Shown: positions 18,757-27,782, counted from the first letter of the stretch. The stretch is DNA of 64,000 nt from Streptomyces sp. NBC_01750 (GCF_035918095.1 NZ_CP109137.1:6884001-6948000); one strand, 5' to 3'. The notes: generated by a model not told the origin, from the letters alone. Program-made: numbers and translations.

Positions 18757-18772
18757 AGTGGACTATACCTGT
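18757..18772. promoter_or_regulatory. Candidate DasR-responsive element upstream of ngcE
   Basis: AGTGGACTATACCTGT resembles the DasR dre consensus (ACTGGTCTAGACCAGT), with the TGG, CTA and ACC cores kept. DasR is the GlcNAc-responsive GntR repressor of Streptomyces. The site is 221 bp before the ngcE start. Confidence 0.5.
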
Positions 18773-18993
18773 CGGCGTCTGCATAGCCTTGTCACAGTCG
18801 CTCGGCGGCGGACACGGGGGGCGGGGGATGGCGGATGCTTCAGTGCTACACCTGCCGGCGTTCCGTCCGTCCCTCATGCCAACCCTGCACGACCCAAGCG
18901 CAACTGACCGCGGTGGCGGGGCCCTTCGCTTAGGCGAATACGAACGGGTAACCGGTACACCGCCTGAGTCCTGGAGAAGGCGAGGACTTGAGC

Positions 18994-20442
18994 ATGGGAT
19001 CCACCTCCGCCCACAACAATGAGGGCCTTGGCCGTCGCGATCTGATCAAGCGGTCTGCCGCACTCGGCCTGATCGCCGTCCCGACGATGAGCTTCCTTTC
19101 CGCCTGTGCGAGCAGCGACAGCGGCGGCGGCGAGAAGGTCGACAAGGGCAAGAAGTCCGCCAAGAATCCGCTGGGCGTCAATGAGACGGCGCAGCTCGAG
19201 GTCGTCATCTTCGACGGTGGTTTCGGCCAGCAGTACGCCCTGGACGCCGAGAAGAAGTACCAGGAGGCCTTCCCGAAGGCCCCCAAGGTCAAGCACCGCG
19301 CGACGCAGAAGATCCAGTCCGAGCTGCAGCCGCGCTTCAACGGCGGAACCCCGCCGGACCTGATCGACAACTCCGGCGCCCAGCAGATGGACATGGGTGT
19401 CCTGGTGGGCAAGAAGCAACTCGCCGACCTCACTCCGCTGCTGGACGCGCCGTCCATCGACGATCCGAACAAGAAGGTGCGCGACACCCTGCGCCCGGGC
19501 ATCGTCGAGATGGGCCAGTTCGACGGCGACCCGGTCTGGATCCTCTACTACGCCTACACGGTGTACGGCGTGTGGTACTCGCAGACCGCCCTGGAGAAGC
19601 TCGACGCCACGTACCCGGAGACCTGGGACGAGATGCTCGCCCTGTGCGAGAAGGCGAAGAAGAAGGGCATCGCCGGCTGGACGTACGCGGGCAAGTACCC
19701 GTACTACCTGCCGTTCTCGCTGTACCCCTTCATCGCCAAGATCGGTGGCCGCGAGGTCCTCGACGCCATCGACAACCTGGAGCCGAAGGCCTGGGAGCAC
19801 CCGGCTGTCAAGGCCGCGTTCGAGGCGTACTACGAGCTCTTCAAGAAGGGCTACATCCTCAAGGGCACGCCCGGCATCGACCACATCCAGTCCCAGACGG
19901 CCTGGACCCAGGGCAAGGCGCTCTTCATCCCCAACGGCTCCTGGGTGGAGAACGAGGCGGCGAAGACCACGCCCAAGGACTTCAAGATGATGGTGGCCGC
20001 ACCCTCCAGCCTCGACAAGTCCGACAAGCTGCCGTTCGGCACCATCTGGGCTTCGGGCGGTGAGCCCTTCGTCGTCCCGGCGAAGGCGAAGAACGCCGAG
20101 GGCGGCATGGAGCAGCTGCGCATCATGCTCAGCGAGGCCTCGTCGAAGAGCTTCACCCAGCAGGTGAAGTCCCTGAGCGCGTTCAACGGCGGCACCGACG
20201 GGCTCACCCTGTCGACGGCGATGCAGTCCGGCGTCGACGCGCTGAAGAAGGCCGGTGACAATGTCGTCAACCCGCGTCTGCAGGACTGGTACGTGAAGCT
20301 CCAGAAGGAGCAGATCGGCGTCGCCGGTCTCGGCGAGATGATGGCCGGCCGCGCGACCCCCGCGGAAACCATCAAGAAGATCCAGGGCTTCGCCGACGCG
20401 GCCGCCAAGGACCAGTCGATCAAGCACTACAAGCACCAGTGA
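18994..20442 (+). CDS. ngcE: NgcE-type sugar-binding lipoprotein (GlcNAc/chitooligosaccharide ABC transporter)
   Basis: A 482-residue extracytoplasmic solute-binding protein. The N-terminus has a twin-arginine motif (GRRDLIKRSAALG) and a lipobox LSAC with Cys38, so it should be a Tat-exported lipoprotein held at the membrane surface. The rest is a family 1 sugar-binding fold. Its sequence and its place with two permease genes next to rok7B7 and xylFGH match NgcE (SCO6005-type), which binds GlcNAc, chitobiose or longer chitooligosaccharides depending on species. ATG 18994 follows GAGGA at 7 nt; an in-frame TTG 6 nt earlier is less likely. A DasR-like site lies upstream. Confidence 0.88.
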   Translation: MGSTSAHNNEGLGRRDLIKRSAALGLIAVPTMSFLSACASSDSGGGEKVDKGKKSAKNPLGVNETAQLEVVIFDGGFGQQYALDAEKKYQEAFPKAPKVKHRATQKIQSELQPRFNGGTPPDLIDNSGAQQMDMGVLVGKKQLADLTPLLDAPSIDDPNKKVRDTLRPGIVEMGQFDGDPVWILYYAYTVYGVWYSQTALEKLDATYPETWDEMLALCEKAKKKGIAGWTYAGKYPYYLPFSLYPFIAKIGGREVLDAIDNLEPKAWEHPAVKAAFEAYYELFKKGYILKGTPGIDHIQSQTAWTQGKALFIPNGSWVENEAAKTTPKDFKMMVAAPSSLDKSDKLPFGTIWASGGEPFVVPAKAKNAEGGMEQLRIMLSEASSKSFTQQVKSLSAFNGGTDGLTLSTAMQSGVDALKKAGDNVVNPRLQDWYVKLQKEQIGVAGLGEMMAGRATPAETIKKIQGFADAAAKDQSIKHYKHQ

Positions 20443-20491
20443 CCAGGCGTCACCAGCGGCGGCACTCGCCGGAAGATCGGGGTCGGTAACC

Positions 20492-21415
20492 ATGCAACAC
20501 GGCAAGTACCGGTTCATTGTGGGGTTCTTGGCAGCCCCCTTGGCGTTGTACACAATCTTCGTCATCTGGCCGTTCGTCCAGTCCATCTACTACTCGTTCA
20601 CGGACTGGACAGGCCTGAGCCCGGACTTCAAAATGGTCGGCTTCGACAATTACAGTCGAATGCTGGACGACGACGTCTTCTGGAAGTCGCTGCAGCACAG
20701 CCTGTGGTTCGCGCTGCTGCTGCCGCTGGTGACGATCGGCCTTGCGCTGTTCTTCGCCTTTATGCTCAATGTCGGCGGGCGGCGCCGAAAGGGCGCCGCC
20801 ATCGCCGGTGTGCGCGGGTCGTCCTTCTACAAGATCGCGTACTTCTTCCCGCAGGTGCTGTCGATCGCGATCGTCGCCCTGCTGTTCCAATTCGCGTACA
20901 ACCCCAACGACGGTGCGATCAACGGGGCGCTGAAAGCCATCGGCCTCGGCGACGTACAGCCGCAGTGGCTCGGCGACCCCGACCTGGCGCTCTGGTGTGT
21001 CATGGCGGTCCTGGTGTGGAGCACGGTCGGCTTCTTCGTCGTCCTGTTCTCGGCGGGGATGGCGTCCATCCCCAAGGACTTCTACGAGGCGGCGCTGCTG
21101 GACGGCGCGAACCGGTTCACCACCTTCTTCCGCATCACCCTGCCGCTTCTGTGGGACACCGTGCAGTCGGGATGGGTCTACATGGGAATCCTGGCCCTGG
21201 GCGCTGAGTCCTTCGCGGTCGTCCAGATCATGACCGTGGGGCCCGGCGGACCCGACTACTCGACCACGGTTCTCACGCTGTACGTCTACCAGACGGCGTT
21301 CCGGGACGGCCAGGCGGCGTATGCGACCACGATCGGTGTCGCCCTGCTCGTCGTCACGCTGGCTTTCGCAGCCCTCGTGATGAAGCTGGGCAGGCGTGAG
21401 CGGCTGGAGTTCTGA
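20492..21415 (+). CDS. ngcF: NgcF-type sugar ABC transporter permease
   Basis: A 307-residue MalF/UgpA-type permease with six predicted transmembrane helices. The EAA loop that contacts the ATPase is EAALLDGANRFTTFFRITLPLL-like (about residues 196-217). It would form a heterodimeric channel with NgcG for chitosugars captured by NgcE. It starts 49 bp after ngcE. No ATPase gene is present in this operon; in Streptomyces the shared ATPase MsiK, encoded elsewhere, energises such CUT1 transporters. Confidence 0.88.
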   Translation: MQHGKYRFIVGFLAAPLALYTIFVIWPFVQSIYYSFTDWTGLSPDFKMVGFDNYSRMLDDDVFWKSLQHSLWFALLLPLVTIGLALFFAFMLNVGGRRRKGAAIAGVRGSSFYKIAYFFPQVLSIAIVALLFQFAYNPNDGAINGALKAIGLGDVQPQWLGDPDLALWCVMAVLVWSTVGFFVVLFSAGMASIPKDFYEAALLDGANRFTTFFRITLPLLWDTVQSGWVYMGILALGAESFAVVQIMTVGPGGPDYSTTVLTLYVYQTAFRDGQAAYATTIGVALLVVTLAFAALVMKLGRRERLEF

Positions 21416-21507
21416 TGCTGTGTCTTCCCGGGGGGGCACCCCCCGGACCCCCGGCAGATAAGCAGCTCGGTCGCGGTGGCCGGCATGACAGCACGAGGTG
21501 AATCCCG

Positions 21508-22425
21508 GTGAAGACCACAGACAGCCCGCCCGCAGCCGTCCCCCAGGACCGCCCGCCGGTGGCCAAGACGAACGCTGCGCCCGCCCGGGTGAAGAGCAGC
21601 GAGGGCGGTGTCCTCAATGTCTTCTCGCACGGCGTGCTCGTCATCTGGGCGATCATGGTCATCATGCCGCTGCTCTGGTCGGTGATGACTTCCTTCAAGA
21701 GCGACAAGGCGATCTTCACTTCGCCGTGGTCACTGCCCGACTCGCTGCACTTCGACAACTGGTCGCGGGCCTGGAGTCAGGCGCACATGAGCGACTACTT
21801 CCTCAACACCGTTCTGGTGGTGGGCGGTTCGCTGGTCGGCACCTTGCTGTTCGGCTCGATGGCCGCGTATGTACTCGCGCGCTTCGACTTCCCGGGGAAC
21901 CGCTTCATCTACTTCCTCTTCATCGGAGGAATGAGCTTCCCGATCATGCTGGCGCTGGTGCCGCTCTTCTATGTACTGAACAACATCGCACTGCTGAACA
22001 CGCTGCACGGCCTGATCCTGGTCTACATCGCGTATTCACTGCCGTTCACGGTGTTCTTCCTGACCGCGTTCTTCCGTACGCTGCCGAGCTCGGTGGCCGA
22101 GGCGGCCATGATCGACGGGGCCTCGCACACCCGGACCTTCTTCCAGGTCATGCTGCCGATGGCCAGGCCCGGACTGATCAGCGTCGGCATCTTCAACTTC
22201 CTCGGGCAGTGGAATCAGTACATGCTTCCGACCGTGCTCAACACCGACCCGGACAAGAAGGTGCTCTCGCAGGGTCTGGTGGAGCTGGCCGTCAGCCAGG
22301 GCTACAAGGGCGACTGGTCGGGCCTCTTCGCCGGTCTGGTGATGGCGATGCTGCCGGTGCTCGCGGCGTACATCATCTTCCAGCGGCAGGTGGTGGCGGG
22401 CCTGACGGCGGGCGCGGTCAAGTAA
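21508..22425 (+). CDS. ngcG: NgcG-type sugar ABC transporter permease
   Basis: A 305-residue MalG-type permease with six predicted transmembrane helices and an EAA loop near AEAAMIDGASHTRTFFQVMLP. It should pair with NgcF. The start is GTG 21508, with GAGGTGAA about 8 nt upstream. A proline-rich cytoplasmic tail of about 40 residues precedes the first helix. A strong 21-bp hairpin follows the gene, so the ngcEFG transcript probably ends there. Confidence 0.88.
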   Translation: MKTTDSPPAAVPQDRPPVAKTNAAPARVKSSEGGVLNVFSHGVLVIWAIMVIMPLLWSVMTSFKSDKAIFTSPWSLPDSLHFDNWSRAWSQAHMSDYFLNTVLVVGGSLVGTLLFGSMAAYVLARFDFPGNRFIYFLFIGGMSFPIMLALVPLFYVLNNIALLNTLHGLILVYIAYSLPFTVFFLTAFFRTLPSSVAEAAMIDGASHTRTFFQVMLPMARPGLISVGIFNFLGQWNQYMLPTVLNTDPDKKVLSQGLVELAVSQGYKGDWSGLFAGLVMAMLPVLAAYIIFQRQVVAGLTAGAVK

Positions 22426-22470
22426 CGACAGCGGGCGGGCATCCGCGATTCGCGACAGCGGGGGCCCTGT

Positions 22471-22518
22471 GCCGTGGCCCGGTCCCGGGGGACTTATCCC
22501 CCGGGACCGGGCCACGGC
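22471..22518 (+). terminator. Very strong hairpin after ngcG
   Basis: Perfect 21-bp arms at 22471-22491 and 22498-22518 enclose the loop ACTTAT. It lies 45 bp after the ngcG stop and is the longest perfect stem I find in the window. No T-tract follows, as is common in Streptomyces. Confidence 0.88.
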
Positions 22519-22620
22519 TGCTGTGCGGGTGGCAGCGCTGAGTGCCAGGGGCGGACCGAGGACGACTGGCTCCCGGCCGGGCTTCCGACGCGCGCCGGTT
22601 CCTGCCTCCACCTTCTGTAC

Positions 22621-22658
22621 GGGAACATCCGGCCCGGTCTCCAGGGCCGGATGCTCCC
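22621..22658 (+). other. Second hairpin in the gene-free gap before rok7B7
   Basis: Arms 22621-22635 and 22644-22658 (15 bp, one mismatch) enclose an 8-nt loop. The stretch 22519-23063 holds no convincing gene. This hairpin could belong to a small RNA, to a leader of rok7B7 or to a second terminator. Confidence 0.6.
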
Positions 22659-23063
22659 GAATCCGGATCGCGGAGTTGGCCACCCAAGGTCACAAGATGG
22701 TCTCGCCCTGGCTGGAAGTCGCCCCTCTGCCGGCGTTCGGTCGACTGGCCGCCGGCCGTCTGCCCGGCCTGCGCCCGTGCCGCCTCGATCGCTGTCGTGA
22801 ACGCGACTGCGGCCGCCTTCACCGCCCGTGGCCGCCCGCGCCCGGCGACTGCCGGAGGTCTGTACCTTTCCGAATCGCCCTCGCGCTCCCCCTTGCCCTC
22901 CGGATGCACTCCCGCGTGCTCATCCGCGGTTGGCGCCGCTCAAGGTCTTGACGCGATAAGGCTCGGGAGTTGTGCTTAGGGTTCACAAGTTGGAGAAACG
23001 TCGGGCTCGCCGCACGGTGGTCCCGGCCGGGGGCGGTCGTCGTGCCGCCCACCGGGGGCAGGA

Positions 23064-24275
23064 GTGGATGAGTCGATGGAGACTCCGGGATCGCAGACAT
23101 CTCTGCACCGGGCCAACCTCGAGCGGGTCGTGCGTGCCGTACGCATGGCGGGCTCGCTCACGCAGGCGGAGATCGCGAGGGGTACGGGCCTCTCCGCGGC
23201 CACGGTCTCCAATATCGTTCGCGAACTGAAAGACGGCGGAACCGTCGAGGTCACACCGACCTCCGCGGGCGGCCGCCGGGCCCGCAGCGTCTCGCTCAGC
23301 GGCGACGCGGGCATCGTCATCGGCGTCGACTTCGGGCACACCCATCTGCGGGTCGCCGTCGGCAACCTCGCCCACCAGGTGCTCGCCGAGGAGTCCGAGC
23401 CGCTCGATGTGGACGCCTCGTCCGCACATGGCTTCGGCCGGGCGGAACAGCTGGTCAACCGGCTGATCTCGGCGACCGGGATCGGCCCGGACAAGGTGAT
23501 CGGCGTCGGACTCGGCGTACCGGGGCCCATCGATGTGGAGTCCGGCACCCTCGGCTCCACCTCGATCCTGCCGGGCTGGACCGGCATCAACCCCAGTGAG
23601 GAGCTCTCGGGGCGGCTCGGCGTGCCCGTGTACGTCGACAACGACGCCAACCTCGGAGCGCTCGGCGAGCTGGTCTGGGGCAGCGGCCGCGGGGTCCGGG
23701 ATCTCGCGTACATCAAGGTCGCCAGCGGTGTCGGTGCCGGCCTGGTGATAGACGGCCAGATCTACCGGGGCCCGGGAGGTACGGCCGGCGAGATCGGCCA
23801 CATCACGCTGGACGAGTCCGGCCCGGTCTGCCGCTGCGGCAACCGCGGCTGCCTGGAGACCTTCGCCGCCGCCCGGTACGTCCTGCCGCTGCTCCAGTCC
23901 AGCCACGGGGCCGATCTGACCATGGAGCGCGTGGTCCAGCTGGCCCGCGAGGGCGACCCCGGCTGCCGCCGGGTCATCGCGGACGTCGGCCGGCATATCG
24001 GCAGCGGTGTGGCGAACCTCTGCAACCTGCTCAACCCCAGTCGCGTAGTGCTGGGCGGAAATCTTGCCGAAGCGGGAGAATTGGTTCTCGGACCGATTCG
24101 AGAGTCGGTCTCCCGGTATGCGATTCCCAGCGCTGCACGCCAGTTGTCCGTCCTTCCGGGGGCGCTCGGAGGGCGCGCCGAGGTGCTGGGCGCACTGGCC
24201 CTCGTGCTCAGCGAAATGGGCGATTCGACCCTTCTGGACAGTTCGCTTCCCGTCGGGGCACCTGTCTTCACTTAG
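23064..24275 (+). CDS. rok7B7: ROK-family transcriptional regulator (Rok7B7-type)
   Basis: A 403-residue ROK repressor. A winged helix lies at about residues 17-75 (LTQAEIARGTGLSAATVSNIVREL). The sugar-kinase-like part has IGVDFGHTHLRVAVGN, the catalytic-type YVDNDANLGALGE, and the zinc site EIGH plus CRCGNRGCLE. Its position between ngcEFG and xylFGH matches S. coelicolor Rok7B7 (SCO6008), which is known to affect xylose uptake, glucose repression and antibiotic production. The start is taken as GTG 23064; ATG 23076 in the same frame, 11 nt after AGGAG, is an alternative. A candidate Rok7B7 site lies in front of xylF just downstream. Confidence 0.9.
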   Translation: MDESMETPGSQTSLHRANLERVVRAVRMAGSLTQAEIARGTGLSAATVSNIVRELKDGGTVEVTPTSAGGRRARSVSLSGDAGIVIGVDFGHTHLRVAVGNLAHQVLAEESEPLDVDASSAHGFGRAEQLVNRLISATGIGPDKVIGVGLGVPGPIDVESGTLGSTSILPGWTGINPSEELSGRLGVPVYVDNDANLGALGELVWGSGRGVRDLAYIKVASGVGAGLVIDGQIYRGPGGTAGEIGHITLDESGPVCRCGNRGCLETFAAARYVLPLLQSSHGADLTMERVVQLAREGDPGCRRVIADVGRHIGSGVANLCNLLNPSRVVLGGNLAEAGELVLGPIRESVSRYAIPSAARQLSVLPGALGGRAEVLGALALVLSEMGDSTLLDSSLPVGAPVFT

Positions 24276-24309
24276 ATAATGAATGGCACCGTTGTCATCT
24301 CGTTAAGGA

Positions 24310-24322
24310 TTTACTCCTTGAC
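24310..24322 (+). promoter_or_regulatory. Candidate Rok7B7-binding site upstream of xylF
   Basis: TTTACTCCTTGAC fits, at every position, the degenerate consensus TTKAMKHSTTSAV that I recall for Rok7B7. It lies 75 bp before the xylF start. The consensus is from memory and degenerate, so chance matches are possible. Confidence 0.5.
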
Positions 24323-24397
24323 GTCGGCCCGACGGCCGAGTTGACTTCCAGCCACCTCGGCCGCAGCGACGCGGCCTCGTCAGGGAGGTTTCAGAAC

Positions 24398-25510
24398 ATG
24401 AACATGCGTATGCGTCGTGCCGCCGTAGCCGTAGCCGCCACCACGATGGCTGTGTCCCTCGCCGCGTGTGGCAGCGCCAAGGAGTCGGGCGACAAGACCA
24501 AGGAGAGCGGAGCCGCCAAGGGCGACGCGATCACGATCGGCCTACTCCTCCCGGAGAACCAGACCGCGCGCTACGAGAAGTTCGACAAGCCGCTCATCGA
24601 GAAGAAGATCAGCGAGCTGACCAACGGCAAGGCCAAGGTCGTCTACGCGAACGCCAAGCAGGACGCGACGCTGCAGAACCAGCAGGTCGACACGATGATC
24701 ACCAACAAGGTCGACGCGCTGATCGTCGACGCGGTGGACTCCAAGGCCATAGCCGGCTCGGTCAAGAAGGCCAAGGACGAGGGCATCCCGGTCGTCGCCT
24801 TCGACCGTCTCGCCGAGGGTCCGATCGACGGCTACACCTCCTTCGACAACGAGGAGGTCGGCCACGTCCAGGGCAAGGCGCTCCTCGAGGCTCTTGGCGC
24901 CAAGGCCAAGGACGGCCAGATCGTGATGATGAACGGCGCGATCACCGACCCGAACGCCAAGCTGTTCAAGAAGGGCGCCAAGGCCGAGCTCGACGGCAAG
25001 GTGAACGTCGGCCGCGAGTACGACACCAAGGAGTGGAAGCCGGAGAACGCCAACGCCAACATGGAGGCGGCGATCACGGCTCTCGGCAAGGACAAGATCA
25101 TCGGTGTCTACTCGGCCAACGACGGCATGGCGGGCGGCATCATCACCGCCCTGAAGGCCGCCGGCCTCGCCAAGCTCCCCCCGGTCACCGGCCAGGACGC
25201 CGAGCTGGCGGGCGTGCAGCGCATCGTCGCGGGTGAGCAGTTCATGAGCGTCTACAAGCCGTACGCGCCCGAGGCCGCGGCCGCCGCCGAGATGGCCGTG
25301 GCGCTCGCCAAGGGCGAGAAGCTCGACTCCATCGCCAAGTCCAAGACGGACAGCCCGACCGCCAAGGGCATCCCGTCCGTGCTCGTCCCGGTCGTCTCGC
25401 TGACCAAGGACAACATCAAGGACACCGTCGTGAAGGACGGCGTCTACACCGTCGCCGAGATCTGCACCCCGAAGTACAAGGCCGCCTGCGACGCACTCGG
25501 TCTGAAGTAA
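24398..25510 (+). CDS. xylF: XylF-type D-xylose-binding lipoprotein
   Basis: A 370-residue periplasmic-binding-protein-like lipoprotein. The signal peptide ends in the lipobox LAAC with Cys24 as the lipidated residue. A Lys/Glu/Ser-rich linker precedes a type I (ribose/xylose-binding) fold, with motifs VDALIVDAVDSKAIAGSVKKA and VYSANDGMAGGIITAL. ATG 24398 is chosen because AGGGAGG lies 9 nt upstream and the signal peptide begins there; the frame is open for 19 more codons. It is the first gene of a xylFGH operon beside rok7B7, as in S. coelicolor. Xylose is inferred from that context. Confidence 0.88.
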   Translation: MNMRMRRAAVAVAATTMAVSLAACGSAKESGDKTKESGAAKGDAITIGLLLPENQTARYEKFDKPLIEKKISELTNGKAKVVYANAKQDATLQNQQVDTMITNKVDALIVDAVDSKAIAGSVKKAKDEGIPVVAFDRLAEGPIDGYTSFDNEEVGHVQGKALLEALGAKAKDGQIVMMNGAITDPNAKLFKKGAKAELDGKVNVGREYDTKEWKPENANANMEAAITALGKDKIIGVYSANDGMAGGIITALKAAGLAKLPPVTGQDAELAGVQRIVAGEQFMSVYKPYAPEAAAAAEMAVALAKGEKLDSIAKSKTDSPTAKGIPSVLVPVVSLTKDNIKDTVVKDGVYTVAEICTPKYKAACDALGLK

Positions 25511-25554
25511 GTCTCCCGAGCGCTACGGGACTTACGCACCCACGAAGCCTGTCC

Positions 25555-25598
25555 GGCGTCCCGCCCCACTCCAGCCCCCGCCAGCGGGGCGGGGCGCC
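25555..25598 (+). promoter_or_regulatory. Stem-loop between xylF and xylG
   Basis: A 13-bp stem (25555-25567 with 25586-25598, one G-T wobble) with an 18-nt loop. Such hairpins after binding-protein genes usually stabilise the upstream mRNA or attenuate read-through, so that the binding protein is made in excess. Confidence 0.6.
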
Positions 25599-25700
25599 GG
25601 GCAGAAACGCTTCTCCCCTCTGTTCGTTTCTGCTCAACCTCCGCGCCCGTTCCCCCGGCGCGGCATCCCCGCCGGTCAGGCGGCGAAGGAGATGGTTCAC

Positions 25701-26480
25701 GTGTCCGCTACGCCCGTGTTGGCGTTGCGCGGGGTCTCCAAGCGATTCGGTGCCGTTCAGGCGCTCACCGACGTAGAGCTTGAGGTCCACGCCGGTGAAG
25801 TGGTCGCCCTGGTGGGCGACAACGGCGCCGGAAAGTCCACGCTGGTCAAGACGATCGCCGGCGTGCATCCCATCGATGAGGGCGTCATCGAGTGGGACGG
25901 CAGCACCGTCCAGATCAACAAGCCGCACGACGCCCAGAACCTCGGCATCGCGACCGTCTACCAGGACCTCGCGCTCTGCGACAACATCGACGTCGTCGGC
26001 AACCTCTACCTCGGTCGCGAGATCCGCAAGCGCGGCATTCTCAACGAGGTCGAGATGGAGCGCCGCGCCCGCGAGCTCCTCGACACGCTGTCGATCCGCA
26101 TCCCGAGCGTGCGTATCCCGATCGCCTCGCTCTCCGGTGGCCAGCGGCAGACCGTGGCCATCGCCCGTTCGATGCTCGGTGAGCCGAAGCTCGTCATCCT
26201 CGACGAGCCGACCGCGGCCCTCGGTGTCGAGCAGACCGCCCAGGTCCTCGACCTCGTCGAGCGGCTGCGCGAGCGCGGTCACGCGGTGATCCTCATCAGC
26301 CACAACATGGCCGATGTGAAGGCCGTCGCCGACAAGGTGGCAGTGCTCCGCCTCGGCCGTAACAACGGCGTCTTCGAGGTCAGAACCACCTCTCAGGAAG
26401 AGATCATCTCCGCCATCACCGGTGCCACGGACAACGCCGTGACCCGCCGTGCGGCGCGCACCACGGAGGTTCAGAAGTGA
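25701..26480 (+). CDS. xylG: XylG-type sugar ABC transporter ATPase, single domain
   Basis: A 259-residue ATPase with Walker A GDNGAGKST, signature LSGGQRQT, Walker B LVILDEP and the H-loop SHN. It energises uptake through XylH. Many XylG/RbsA-type ATPases have two fused nucleotide-binding domains of about 500 residues; this protein has one, so it must act as a homodimer. GTG 25701 is chosen because AAGGAG lies 9 nt upstream; the in-frame ATG 25692 touches that site and is unlikely. The final codons overlap the xylH start (GTGA), which indicates coupled translation. Confidence 0.9.
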   Translation: MSATPVLALRGVSKRFGAVQALTDVELEVHAGEVVALVGDNGAGKSTLVKTIAGVHPIDEGVIEWDGSTVQINKPHDAQNLGIATVYQDLALCDNIDVVGNLYLGREIRKRGILNEVEMERRARELLDTLSIRIPSVRIPIASLSGGQRQTVAIARSMLGEPKLVILDEPTAALGVEQTAQVLDLVERLRERGHAVILISHNMADVKAVADKVAVLRLGRNNGVFEVRTTSQEEIISAITGATDNAVTRRAARTTEVQK

Positions 26481-27766
26481 ACACCGAAAAGACCTCCGCC
26501 CACACCGACGCGCCGGTCGTGAACCCGGAGGCCGCCCACGACGCCGTCACCGCGGTCGACCCACGGCTGCTGGTTCGCGAGCAGGGCTTCGCCGGTTACA
26601 TCTCGGAATTCAAGCGCAAGCTGCACGCCGGCGACCTCGGGTCCATCCCCGTCGTCATCGGCCTGATCATCATCTGCGCCGTCTTCCAGAGCCTGAACTC
26701 GAACTTCCTCTCGGCGAAGAACCTCAGCGACATCTCCGTCGCGATGGTCGCCACCGGCATGATGGCCGTCGGCATCATCTTCGTACTGCTGCTCGGTGAG
26801 ATCGACCTGTCGGTCGGTTCGGTCAGCGGTGTGTCCGGAGCCATCGTCGCTGTGCTGACCGTCACCCACGGGATGAACGAGTGGCTGGCGGTGGTCGTCG
26901 CGATCGCCAGCGGCGCGGCCATCGGTGCGATCCACGGTTTCTTCTTCGCCCGGATCGGCGCACCCGCGTTCGCGGTGACACTGGCCGGCCTGCTCTTCTG
27001 GCTGGGCTTCATGCTCCAGCTGCTCGGCGACAACGGCACCATCAACCTGGACAGTGACGGGGTCGTCGGCAAGCTGACCACGTACTACTTCTCGGACGTT
27101 GCCGCCGCCTACGGTCTCGCCGCGGTCGCCGTGGCCGGGTTCTTCCTCTCGGCCTTCCTCGACAACCGCCGCCGCGAGGCCGCCGGCGTCCCGTCCAGGC
27201 CGCTCGGCGACATCGTGCTCCGTACGGCGGTGCTCGGCGTGATCGCCTTCGCCGCCGCTGTCATGTTCAACCAGTACCGCGGCCTGCCGCTGGCGCTGGT
27301 CCTCTTCTTGGTGGTCCTGGTGGTCACGGACTTCGTGCTCCGCAGGACCACGTACGGCCGCAAGATCTTCGCACTCGGCGGCAGCGTCGAGGCCTCCCGG
27401 CGTGCGGGCATCAACGTCACGGCGGTCCGTGTCTCGGTCTTCGCGATCGCGGGTACCTTCGCCGCCGTCGGCGGACTGTTCTGGGCCTCCAAGATCGCGG
27501 CAGCCAACCAGAGCGCCGGTGCCGGTGACCTTCTGATGAACGTCATCGCGGCGGCCGTCATCGGCGGTACCAGCCTGTTCGGCGGACGCGGACGGACCTG
27601 GAACGCCCTGCTCGGTGTGATGGTGATCGTCTCGATCCAGTACGGACTGTCGCTGCAAGGCATCGCCACCCCGATCCAGTACATGATCACGGGTGGAGTG
27701 CTGCTGGCCACCGTGGTGATCGACTCCGTCACCCGGAAGACCCAGAAGACCGCGGGCCGCGCCTGA
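26477..27766 (+). CDS. xylH: XylH-type sugar ABC transporter permease
   Basis: A 429-residue RbsC/XylH-family permease (CUT2) with about ten to twelve predicted transmembrane helices. Typical elements are GEIDLSVGSVSGVSGA and the C-terminal AAVIGGTSLFGGRGR. The cytoplasmic N-terminal extension of about 55 residues is long. The start GTG 26477 overlaps the stop of xylG, with GGAGG 8 nt upstream. It completes a three-gene xylose importer and is followed by a clear terminator. Confidence 0.9.
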   Translation: MNTEKTSAHTDAPVVNPEAAHDAVTAVDPRLLVREQGFAGYISEFKRKLHAGDLGSIPVVIGLIIICAVFQSLNSNFLSAKNLSDISVAMVATGMMAVGIIFVLLLGEIDLSVGSVSGVSGAIVAVLTVTHGMNEWLAVVVAIASGAAIGAIHGFFFARIGAPAFAVTLAGLLFWLGFMLQLLGDNGTINLDSDGVVGKLTTYYFSDVAAAYGLAAVAVAGFFLSAFLDNRRREAAGVPSRPLGDIVLRTAVLGVIAFAAAVMFNQYRGLPLALVLFLVVLVVTDFVLRRTTYGRKIFALGGSVEASRRAGINVTAVRVSVFAIAGTFAAVGGLFWASKIAAANQSAGAGDLLMNVIAAAVIGGTSLFGGRGRTWNALLGVMVIVSIQYGLSLQGIATPIQYMITGGVLLATVVIDSVTRKTQKTAGRA

Positions 27767-27782
27767 CCGCAGCTCCGCAGGA

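Noticed and set aside
22418..22909. 163-codon minus-strand frame in the ngcG-rok7B7 gap
   Set aside because: It covers the 21-bp terminator hairpin, has Arg/Gly-rich low complexity and no ribosome site or domain.
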